DNA from: Isoptericola luteus | GTDB lineage: Bacteria; Actinomycetota; Actinomycetes; Actinomycetales; Cellulomonadaceae | Length of the DNA: 64,000 bases | Assembly: GCF_020297055.1 (NCBI RefSeq) | Contig: NZ_JAIXCQ010000011.1 | Location: forward strand, 1 to 64,000 | Direction: 5' to 3' | Shown here: one piece after another, positions 36,795-43,659 of the stretch | Layout of the letters: the number at the start of each line of letters is the position of its first letter | Position numbering within the stretch: position 1 is the stretch's first letter | Program-made: the position numbers and the translations under genes | Notes under the pieces: generated by a model | The model's input: the letters and a program-made list of their open reading frames with translations, nothing else | Database searches by the model: none | Told to the model about the DNA's origin: nothing

Positions 36795-36956
36795 GACGTC
36801 CCATTCTCTCAACGTCCGCAAGGTGATTCGCGCGCTCAGGGGGAATGGCGCGCGACGGCGGGAGGCGAAGGGGTCTCGCCCGCGAAGGCGGACCTGCTGG
36901 GAGCGGTTCCATGATCGGGCCGCCGCAGTGGCCGACCACGACCGGAGGAGGCGCCG

Positions 36957-37137
36957 ATGAGGGGACGCGTCACGACGCTGCGGGACGTCGCCGACCGGGC
37001 GGGCGTCTCACCCACCACGGTGACGCGGCTCATCAACGCCCACGGCTTCGTCAGCCGGGACGCGCGAGCCGCGATCCGGCAGGCCATCGACGACCTGGGC
37101 TACGTGCCGTCGGCGCTACCGACTCCCCGGCCGGGCA
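36957..37137 (+). pseudogene. Truncated LacI-family regulator (HTH only)
   Basis: An ATG with GGAGGAG upstream starts a normal LacI head: TTLRDVADRAGVSPTTVTRLINAHG and the following helix to GYVPSALP (about 55 residues). Then the frame runs into unrelated Pro/Ser-rich sequence and the effector domain is missing. The break at about 37125-37140 marks a junction where island DNA replaced the remainder of the gene. Confidence 0.75.
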
Positions 37138-37347
37138 CCGCCGACTCCCGATCGTCGCAGTCATCGCGGCCGCCGCCATCGCGACCGCGCTGGCCTACCG
37201 CGGCATGGTCCTGTTCGGACTCGAGGTCGCCGGCATGGTGCCCGCCGAGGCATACATGCTCGCCGGGTTTCTCGAGATCGCCCTGATCGCCGTCGCGCTC
37301 ATGGCGCGCAGCGCGGCCCTCGACGGCCGCCCATACGAACTCCCAGA
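37138..37347 (+). pseudogene. Membrane-protein fragment interrupted by the transposon
   Basis: A different reading frame here encodes a hydrophobic stretch (LPIVAVIAAAAIATALAYRG and VPAEAYMLAGFLEIALIAVAL, then ARSAALDGRP), resembling the transmembrane region of plasmid-type DUF2637 proteins. The frame ends where the transposon begins. If the element and one copy of the 9-bp repeat are removed, it continues without a break at 48929 as E-P-D-S-G-V-P-Q-N-R... to a stop at 49002-49004, so this is one broken gene. The 5' end is lost at the lacI junction. Confidence 0.6.
37339..37347. repeat. Left 9-bp direct repeat (probable target-site duplication)
   Basis: actcccaga directly abuts the TGTG end of the transposon. 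The identical 9 bp follow the other end at 48920-48928. Confidence 0.7.
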
Positions 37348-37436
37348 TGTGACTTGCGCCGTTATATGGCGGGGTTCTATCGGGGTTGTGTGGCGGCCGG
37401 GTCAGCTGACGCCGATGACGAGGGTGCTCGCGGTGC
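37348..37436 (+). repeat. Left terminal inverted repeat, with inverted tniB 3' remnant
   Basis: This 89-bp sequence matches the right end in inverted orientation at roughly four positions in five, with one indel. Its inner part (minus strand, stop at 37404-37402) encodes the last residues of a TniB (STLVIGVS then stop), so the left end carries a tail of a second tniB gene beside the terminal repeat. Confidence 0.72.
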
Positions 37437-37484
37437 TACCGGGCCCGGCCCAGGTGCTTCACATGCGCAACCGGTCAACCCGCG

Positions 37485-38399
37485 TCAGGCGTTGTGAGGC
37501 TGGATGACGATCTTGCCGGTGGCGTGGCCGCTCTCGACCGCAGCAATGGCTTCGCCCGCGTCCTCCAGCGGGTAGAGGGCCGAGACGTTGGGGTCGACGA
37601 GGTTGTATTCGATGACGCCGGTGATCTTCTCCAGTGCCTCGGTGGTGCGCTTCAGGGGACTGCCGCCGAGCTCGGTGACGGTGTCGGGGTCGGCGGCGGA
37701 GATGATCCTGGCCGGGTCGGTGACGAGTCCGGCGACCTGACGCAGGGCATCGCCACCGACGAGGTCCAGGATCAGGTCTACCCCCTCGGGGGCGATCTGG
37801 CGCACCTGGTCGGCGACATTTGCACCGGAGGGGATGAACGTTGCTCCGGTGGCTTGAACGATCTCGCGCTTGGCCTGCGAGGCGATGCCGATGACGGTGA
37901 ACTGGTGGACCTTGCCGATCTGGGCGGCCATGAGTCCGACACCGCCGCCGGCCCCGAGGATGAGGAGCTGCTGGCCGGGCTCGAGCTCGATCTGGTGGGT
38001 GGCGTCGTAGGCGGTGGCCCCGGCGACGGGGATGGTGGCCGCGTCGGCGAAGGCGATCTCGTCCGGCTTGGCCACGGCATCGGTAGCGCGCACGAGGGTG
38101 TCCTCGGCGAAGGCGCCGTAGTCCGGGACCACATGGCCGAGGATCTCGTCGCCCACGGCGAAGCTTTCGACTCCCTCACCGAGGGCGGTGACGACACCGG
38201 AGACCTCCTGACCCATGGGGGCCGGCAACGGCTGGTCCCGACGGTAGCGGCCGGCGCGGATCTTGTAGTCGACGGGGTTGACACCGGCGGCGCGGACCCG
38301 GACGGCGAGCTCACCGGGGCCGGGCTGCGGCGCTGGACGGTCGATGAGTGCCTGGGTCTCGGGGCCGCCGAAGTCGGTGAATACGTACACCTTGGACAT
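37485..38399 (-). CDS. NADP-dependent quinone oxidoreductase-like (MDR family) enzyme
   Basis: This is a 304-residue medium-chain dehydrogenase/reductase without the catalytic or structural zinc cysteines, so it belongs to the quinone oxidoreductase branch. The nucleotide-binding loop is GAGGGVGLMAAQ, and the N-terminal signature GVNPVDYKIRAG is present. It would reduce a quinone or enone with NADPH. AGAAGGAGAAG precedes the ATG at 38399. It follows the cupin gene on the same strand with an 87-bp gap and is the last cargo gene before the transposon end. Confidence 0.82.
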   Translation of the reverse strand: MSKVYVFTDFGGPETQALIDRPAPQPGPGELAVRVRAAGVNPVDYKIRAGRYRRDQPLPAPMGQEVSGVVTALGEGVESFAVGDEILGHVVPDYGAFAEDTLVRATDAVAKPDEIAFADAATIPVAGATAYDATHQIELEPGQQLLILGAGGGVGLMAAQIGKVHQFTVIGIASQAKREIVQATGATFIPSGANVADQVRQIAPEGVDLILDLVGGDALRQVAGLVTDPARIISAADPDTVTELGGSPLKRTTEALEKITGVIEYNLVDPNVSALYPLEDAGEAIAAVESGHATGKIVIQPHNA

Positions 38400-38486
38400 G
38401 GGGTTCTTCTCCTTCTGCTGTGTGTTCGAAGCGGGTGAGACAGGTGCGGCCAACAGCCGCTGAGTTCGCTGCGCGGGGATGGCCGG

Positions 38487-38918
38487 TCAGGCGGCGGTGG
38501 GAGGTTCGTCCTGGCCAGCGGCCTCGGCGGCGTCGGCTTCTTCCTTGGTGGGGTAGGCGCCGTCGGCCGCGTGCTCGGGCGGGGAGTAGATGGTGTAGAG
38601 CACGAGCGGCTCGTCGCCGGTGTTGCGGAAGTTGTGCCGGGCGCCGGCGGGGACGGCGCACTGGTCACCGGCCTCGATCGGGTGGGTATGGCCGTTGAGG
38701 TCGGCCTGACCGGCCCCGCTGACGAAGGTCAGGATCTGGTCGGTGTGCTCGTGGACCTCCTCACCGATCTCGCCACCGGCGGAGATCGTCATGATGACGA
38801 TCTGGGCGTGCTGGCCGGTCCACAGCACCCGGCGGAAGTCGGGATTGTCCTGGGCGACCCGCGCGATGGTGAAGTGCTCGACGTTGCCCTCGATGGTGAA
38901 GTGTTCTTCGTTACTCAT
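38487..38918 (-). CDS. Cupin-domain protein
   Basis: This 143-residue single-cupin protein has metal-ligand histidines in EEVHEHTDQI and a second motif at PAGARHNFRNTG. Such small cupins are often sensors or dioxygenase-like enzymes. Upstream of the ATG at 38918 is AGGAGGAAT. It lies between the P-type ATPase and the MDR gene. The Ala/Glu-rich tail (EEADAAEAAGQDE) is not part of the fold. Confidence 0.78.
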   Translation of the reverse strand: MSNEEHFTIEGNVEHFTIARVAQDNPDFRRVLWTGQHAQIVIMTISAGGEIGEEVHEHTDQILTFVSGAGQADLNGHTHPIEAGDQCAVPAGARHNFRNTGDEPLVLYTIYSPPEHAADGAYPTKEEADAAEAAGQDEPPTAA

Positions 38919-39014
38919 GATTCCTCCTGTTGTGGTTGTGCCGGGCTTACCCGGCGGTGATACATCCGCGCCTGGCCGGGACGGTGGATGAGGCGTCCCG
39001 CCCGGGGTAGAGGG

Positions 39015-40952
39015 TCAGGACCGGACCGCAGCTGGGATCGGTGCGGCGGTGGCTGGCGCGGAAGGTGTCGCCGTGGTGCTGGTGGTGTCCTGGTGGCGGC
39101 GCAGCAAGCGCATGGCGTTGACGATCACGACCAGGACCGAGGCTTCGTGGACGAGCATCCCGATGGACATGGTCACTCCGCCGAGCAGCACTCCGGCCAG
39201 CAGCACGGCCACGGTGATCAGGGCGATGGTGATGTTCTGGCGCATGTTGTTCACGGTGCGCCGGGCCAGGCCGATCGCTTCGGGGAGCTTGAGCAGGTTG
39301 TCGCCCATGAGGGCGATGTCGGCGGTCTCTACGGCCACGGCCGAGCCGGCCGCACCCATGGCTACGCCGATATCGGCGGTGGCCAGGGCCGGGGCGTCGT
39401 TGACGCCGTCACCGACCATGGCCACGACGTGACCCTGACGCTGCAGGTCCGCGACTGCGTCGAGCTTGTCCTCGGGCAGCAGGCCGGCGCGGACCTCATC
39501 GACCCCGGTCGCCGCACCAACTGCCTTCGCCACCAGCGGGGCGTCACCGGTGAGCATGACCACCTTCTTCACCCCGGCGTCGTGCAGACGGGCGACCATC
39601 TGCGCCGCGTCGGGACGGACCTCATCAGCCACCGCGACCACACCAGCCACCGCATCCTCCACGGCCACGATCATCGCCGTCCTGCCCGCTGCGGCGAGCT
39701 CCTCAGCGGCCTGCCCGGCGCCAACAGTGTCGGCGATGCCGTACTGCTCCAGCAGCGCCACGTTGCCGATGAGGACCCGGCGCCCGCCGATGGTGGCAGT
39801 GATGCCCTTGCCAGGCACGGGCTCGGTGACCTCGGGCAGCCCCGACGTGGCCAGCCCCTCCGCGGCTGCTGCCTCCAGGATGGGTCGGGCGAGCGGGTGC
39901 TCGGAGCCGGCCTCGGCCCGGGCTGCCCAGGTCAGCACCTGGGCGCGATCCATGGCTGGGGCCAGGACGACGACGTCGGTCAGGTGCGGGCGGCCCTTGG
40001 TCAGGGTGCCGGTCTTGTCCACCGCGACGGCGGTGATCTTGCCGGAGGTCTCCAGGTACTCCCCACCCTTGATGAGGATGCCGTCCTTGGCGGCCCGGCC
40101 GATGCCGGCGACGATGGAGACCGGGATGGAGATGACCAGCGCGCCGGGGCAGCCGATGACCAGCAGGGTCAGCCCGAGCACGACGTCACCGGTGAGCAGG
40201 CCCACCACGAGGGCCAGGACCATGATGGCCGGGGTGTACCAGGCGGAGAACCGGTCCATGAACTGGGCGGTCTTGGCCTTGGCGTCCTGGGCGTCCTCCA
40301 CGCGGTGGATGATGCGGGCCAGCGTGGTGTCGGCGCCGATGCCGGTGGCGAGCACCTGGAGGAACCCACCCTTGGCGACGGTTCCGGCGAAGACGTGGTC
40401 GCCCTTGGACTTCTCCACGGGGATGGACTCCCCGGTGATGGAGGCCTCGTCCAGGGCGCCGGTGCCGGCCACGACCTCGCCGTCCACCGGGACCTTAGCG
40501 CCGTTCTTGACCAGGACGATCTCGCCCATGGCCACGCTCGCAGCGGGCACCTCCACCTGCACGCCGTCGCGCATGACCACGGCCACGTCTGGGGCCACGG
40601 CCACCAGCTCGGCCAGTGCCGAGCGGGTCTTGTTCAGCGTTGCGGACTCCAGGGCGTGCCCGATGGCGAAGAGGAAGGTCACCGCGGCGGCCTCCCAGTA
40701 CTCCCCGATGATCACCGCGCCGATCGCGGCCACCGAGACCAGCAGGTCGATGCCGATGACCCGGGCCATGAGCGCCCGGGCTGCCTTGGTCACGATCGGG
40801 GTACCCGCGACCACGGCGGCGGCCACCATGAAGGCGTTGCTCCACGCATCGGAACCGAGGCCGCGGGCCACGAAGAACGAGATGAGGATCAGCGCCCCGG
40901 AGACCACTGGGATCGCCCACCTGCCGTACCACCACTGCTGCAGCTTGTTCAT
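39015..40952 (-). CDS. P1B-type heavy-metal translocating ATPase with CPG motif
   Basis: This 645-residue P-type ATPase has the phosphorylation motif DKTGTLTKG, the P1B signature SEHPLA, the TGES loop (SITGESIPV) and the hinge VGDGVNDAPAL. The transmembrane metal motif reads IGCPGALV, so CPG replaces the more common CPC. No metal-binding domain precedes the first helix; separate small HMA-type proteins are encoded upstream (41767-42394, 43426). Metal identity (Zn/Cd/Co or other) is open. A Crp/Fnr-like box lies 80-95 bp upstream at 41032. Confidence 0.87.
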   Translation of the reverse strand: MNKLQQWWYGRWAIPVVSGALILISFFVARGLGSDAWSNAFMVAAAVVAGTPIVTKAARALMARVIGIDLLVSVAAIGAVIIGEYWEAAAVTFLFAIGHALESATLNKTRSALAELVAVAPDVAVVMRDGVQVEVPAASVAMGEIVLVKNGAKVPVDGEVVAGTGALDEASITGESIPVEKSKGDHVFAGTVAKGGFLQVLATGIGADTTLARIIHRVEDAQDAKAKTAQFMDRFSAWYTPAIMVLALVVGLLTGDVVLGLTLLVIGCPGALVISIPVSIVAGIGRAAKDGILIKGGEYLETSGKITAVAVDKTGTLTKGRPHLTDVVVLAPAMDRAQVLTWAARAEAGSEHPLARPILEAAAAEGLATSGLPEVTEPVPGKGITATIGGRRVLIGNVALLEQYGIADTVGAGQAAEELAAAGRTAMIVAVEDAVAGVVAVADEVRPDAAQMVARLHDAGVKKVVMLTGDAPLVAKAVGAATGVDEVRAGLLPEDKLDAVADLQRQGHVVAMVGDGVNDAPALATADIGVAMGAAGSAVAVETADIALMGDNLLKLPEAIGLARRTVNNMRQNITIALITVAVLLAGVLLGGVTMSIGMLVHEASVLVVIVNAMRLLRRHQDTTSTTATPSAPATAAPIPAAVRS

Positions 40953-41031
40953 AGCTGTTCGACCTTCCTGTAGCTGTCCAACCCCAGTTCGGGGTGCTGA
41001 CAACGACGTTATGAAGATCGGCACCGGGCAA

Positions 41032-41051
41032 CCATGACCGGCGTCAATCAA
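41032..41051 (-). promoter_or_regulatory. Crp/Fnr-like box upstream of the P1B ATPase
   Basis: On the minus strand this reads TTGATTGACGCCGGTCATGG, with the half-sites TTGA and TCA(T). The sequence of the box and of the following 30 bp (to gtgctgacaacgacgtta) is nearly the same as that upstream of the HMA-type gene at 42475. The spacing to a TAACGT-like -10 fits an activator overlapping the -35 region. The likely factor is the Crp/Fnr protein encoded at 42525. Confidence 0.55.
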
Positions 41052-41110
41052 CCGCACACCCATCCGTGCACCGCCGCCGGGGCTGCTCTAGCGTGCTGGC
41101 GCAATGAAGA

Positions 41111-41141
41111 GCGTCACCGCCGAGTTGATCGGCGGTGACGC
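41111..41141 (-). terminator. Strong hairpin downstream of the DoxX-like gene
   Basis: A perfect 13-bp stem (gcgtcaccgccga / tcggcggtgacgc) closes a 5-nt loop. It follows the DoxX-like stop (41268) in the direction of transcription and precedes the ATPase promoter. The 315-bp gap between the genes otherwise holds only the promoter region at 41000-41055. Confidence 0.65.
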
Positions 41142-41267
41142 TTAGCTGGTCCGGCTCAGAATGCGACCGGACGAGCCACGTAGCCTCGGCCCGCGGGCGC
41201 CCATGACCACACCCCAGTCCGCGGGGCCCGTGGGGCCGGGTGTCACGCGCATGGCGGGACGGCCCCG

Positions 41268-41687
41268 TCAGGTTCGCCTGGTTGCCAGTTCCTCCACCAT
41301 CAGGCCCAGACCGCTACCGAGCATGAAGACGTCCCGAGCGATCCCCATGCCAGCCGGCGCTGGACGGATTCCGTCATCACGGGTGAACCCTGGCGTCTTG
41401 AGGTACACGGCCATCAATGCGGCCGAGAATCCACTTAGGCCGGCCGCGGCCACCTGGGTGGGTACCATCGGGGCTAGTAGCGCCGTGCCCAGAGCGATCT
41501 CGAAGGTCGACAACGCCTTCCCGAAGCGGACCGGGTCCATCTTCTTCAAGAACGGGAACGCGTTGGCGGCCTGGTCCCGCAGCCCCGTTGCCCCGTCGAC
41601 GTCCAATGACCGCTTAGTGATTCCGGTGTTCAATATGAAGGCCCCGCTCGCCAGGCGCGGCGGGACATGGTGAAGCTTGACGCTCAT
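41268..41687 (-). CDS. DoxX-like membrane protein
   Basis: This 139-residue protein has two or three hydrophobic helices (LSTFEIALGTALLAPM and a C-terminal GMGIARDVFMLGSGLGLM) and the DoxX/SURF4-like 'MDPVRFGKALSTFE' lead. DoxX proteins are linked to redox and thiol stress in actinobacteria. It lies 79 bp downstream of the frameshifted HMA gene. The ATG at 41687 follows GGAGAG. Confidence 0.68.
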   Translation of the reverse strand: MSVKLHHVPPRLASGAFILNTGITKRSLDVDGATGLRDQAANAFPFLKKMDPVRFGKALSTFEIALGTALLAPMVPTQVAAAGLSGFSAALMAVYLKTPGFTRDDGIRPAPAGMGIARDVFMLGSGLGLMVEELATRRT

Positions 41688-41766
41688 AGCAATCTCTCCT
41701 GAGTTCTTGGGACGTGGGTCTACCAGCGGTTCACACGTGAGAATGCAGCGGGCAGGCTTCCGCTGA

Positions 41767-42128
41767 TCATTGACGGGCCCGGCGGCCCGGTGCGGCCCTC
41801 ATGGGTGGCGGGATGACGCCCGGGCAGTGCGCTCGCGCTTGGTCTGGGCACCGGTCGACGTCCCTGGTCGCCCTAGTGGAGGCGGGTCCTAGGTCCTCCG
41901 AGATAACGCTTGCGGTAACGCCGGCACCGCCGACGGTCACCAGGATGTCCTCGACGTCCAAGCGTCGGGGGTCGTAGTCGACGTCAACCCGGTGCGAGTG
42001 CAGATCGATGTGCACGGCCTGCACCCCGGAAGACGCTTCAGGTGCCGGTTGATGTCGGTGGCGCACGAGGGGCAGAAAAACTCGCCCAGGCGCAGCTGCA
42101 GGTGCGCCGCCTGTGCCATGACGCTCAC
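41767..42128 (-). pseudogene. Heavy-metal-associated (HMA) domain gene with single-base frameshift
   Basis: The first part encodes LRLGEFFCPSCATDINRHLKRLP with the C-x-x-C metal site. The fold then continues in another frame as GVQAVHIDLHSHRVDVDYDP...LVTVGGAGVTA. The shift maps to a run of four C at 42024-42027 on the plus strand, where five would keep the frame. It is either a real one-base deletion or a base-call error. With the base restored this is a two-part HMA protein with a 45-residue tail. Confidence 0.68.
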
Positions 42129-42154
42129 TGTCCTTCTCCTTGGCGCGGCGGGCG

Positions 42155-42394
42155 TCAGAACGCGGCAGGCTTGGCGACGTACCCGGCCTTGCCCACAGCG
42201 GCGATCAGGTCCTCGACGCTGGCCTTGGCCGGGTCGTGGTCGACCTCGATGCGTGCCGAGGCGAACTGGACCTTCACGGCGCTGACGCCGTCCAGGCGTC
42301 CGACACGCTTCTCGATCTTCGCCACGCAGGAGGGGCAGGAGAAGCCTTCGGCGCGCAGGGTCGTGTGGGTGGTGGTGGGAGCGGTGGTGCTCAT
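42155..42394 (-). CDS. HMA-domain metallochaperone (CopZ-like)
   Basis: This 79-residue protein has the site GFSCPSCVAKIEKRV and the rest of the ferredoxin-like HMA fold (GVSAVKVQFASARIEVDHDP). It would carry a soft metal ion in the cytoplasm and could deliver it to the P1B ATPase, which lacks its own HMA domain. The ATG at 42394 is preceded by AGGAA. A Crp/Fnr-like box lies about 80 bp upstream. Confidence 0.82.
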   Translation of the reverse strand: MSTTAPTTTHTTLRAEGFSCPSCVAKIEKRVGRLDGVSAVKVQFASARIEVDHDPAKASVEDLIAAVGKAGYVAKPAAF

Positions 42395-42474
42395 GGTGTG
42401 TTCCTTCCTTCTCTGACGAGGTCTCACCCTTCTTGGGTGCTGACTACGACGTTACGAGCGGGCCAGGAACCGAA

Positions 42475-42494
42475 CCATGACGTGCATCAATCAA
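42475..42494 (-). promoter_or_regulatory. Crp/Fnr-like box upstream of the HMA chaperone gene
   Basis: On the minus strand: GGTTGATTGATGCACGTCAT with TTGAT and a GTCAT half. It matches the box at 41032-41051 at most positions and sits the same distance from its gene. The next 50 bp include a gtgctgactacgacgtta stretch shared with the other promoter. Confidence 0.55.
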
Positions 42495-42524
42495 CCGCAG
42501 CAGACGTGAGAGAGTCCTCGCCCC

Positions 42525-43346
42525 TCAGGCACTGGCGGCCACGGTGGCGAGCAGACGGTCGCCGTCCAGGATGGCGGTCCATCTGCGGCCGGAGTCGATG
42601 ATGCCGTCCTTGCGGAGCTGGCTCATTACCCGGGAGACGGACTCCGGTGTCGAACCGGTCATGCCGGCCAGGTCAGTGCGAGACAGCGGCAACTGGATCA
42701 ATGTGGCACCGGAGGAGCTGTCCTGGCCGAACTTCTCGGCTAGGCGCAACAGCGTGGTCGCTACCCGCTGGGCGACGGTGGCGGTGGATTGCGCGGTGAC
42801 GTCCGCACGCGCTTGCGCTAGCAGCGCGGTGACGTCGTCCACCACCCGTAGGGCGACCTCGGGGTGTTGCGTCATGACATCGCGGAAAGCGCGTGTGTCG
42901 ATGCGTAACGCGCAGGTGGTGGTCAGGGCGCGAACGGTTTCGGGGTAGGTGGGCTGGCCCAGGGTGTGCATGCCTCCGAAGAGGTCGCCAGGGGCCAGGA
43001 GATCGACGACGACGTCCTGGCCGTTCGGGGTCGGGCGGGAGACCTTGGCGCGCCCGGCTGCCATGACGTAGAGATGTTCGGCCACGTCGCCGGCTGTGTA
43101 GAGCGGGTCGTCCTCAGCCCAGGACAGCGAGACCATGCGGTGGTCGATACCGACAAGATCCTCGTGGGACAGACCGGCGAAGAGCGGCACCTGGCCGAGA
43201 ACCTTCATGCGTACCGGCAATGGACAGTGATGGGGCTGGGCGCAGGTTGAGCGCAGCGGGACTCGTCGTCGGCCAGGTGCGCCGGTAGCCGAATTGACCG
43301 GGGAGGATGCACCGTGCGATGCGGCGGAGCCGGGTTCGCTGCTCAC
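42525..43346 (-). CDS. Crp/Fnr-family transcriptional regulator
   Basis: This 273-residue regulator has a cyclic-nucleotide-binding-type beta-roll (about 50-165, with GDLFGGMHTLG) and a C-terminal HTH_Crp (about 205-265: PLSRTDLAGMTGSTPESVSRVMSQLRKDG, split here). No Fnr-type cysteine cluster is evident at the start. The GTG at 43346 has TCAGGAGG. Two matching boxes upstream of neighbouring metal genes make it the likely local regulator. Confidence 0.83.
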   Translation of the reverse strand: MSSEPGSAASHGASSPVNSATGAPGRRRVPLRSTCAQPHHCPLPVRMKVLGQVPLFAGLSHEDLVGIDHRMVSLSWAEDDPLYTAGDVAEHLYVMAAGRAKVSRPTPNGQDVVVDLLAPGDLFGGMHTLGQPTYPETVRALTTTCALRIDTRAFRDVMTQHPEVALRVVDDVTALLAQARADVTAQSTATVAQRVATTLLRLAEKFGQDSSSGATLIQLPLSRTDLAGMTGSTPESVSRVMSQLRKDGIIDSGRRWTAILDGDRLLATVAASA

Positions 43347-43425
43347 GATTGCCTCCTGAAAGTGATGCTAGATGCGCCGAGACGAATAAGCACGTGCTTC
43401 GTCTCATTATTGGTAGCCGTAATGG

Positions 43426-43647
43426 TCAGGCGAGCGTGTATTCGCCCGCCTCCTGCACGGCTGCCTCGATGGCCGAGCGGTTCAGCTCGACGTCGTCCTT
43501 GTGCTTGAGGATGATGCGCGCTTCGCCGTCGGGAATGATCTCGGTGGCGACGGCACCGATACCTGCCACGAGATAGAGCCTGTCCTTGATGGCCCGCGCA
43601 TCCTCGGCTGTGGTCATGCCGGCGACGGTGTAGATAGTGCTGATCAT
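43426..43647 (-). CDS. HMA-fold protein lacking the metal-binding cysteines
   Basis: This 73-residue protein has the HMA fold pattern (MISTIYTVAGMTTAEDARAIKDRLYLVAGIGAVATEI..., split) but T-T-A-E in place of C-x-x-C. It cannot bind metal through the usual pair and may be a partner or inhibitor of the HMA chaperones. It starts 12 bp after the b561-oxidase stop and is in the same operon. Confidence 0.65.
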   Translation of the reverse strand: MISTIYTVAGMTTAEDARAIKDRLYLVAGIGAVATEIIPDGEARIILKHKDDVELNRSAIEAAVQEAGEYTLA

Positions 43648-43659
43648 GCCCTGCTCCTG

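Noticed and set aside
41937-42128. A 63-residue stand-alone HMA gene
   Set aside because: The reading frame shows only the first half of the fold; the second half is in the next frame, so it is reported as one frameshifted gene.
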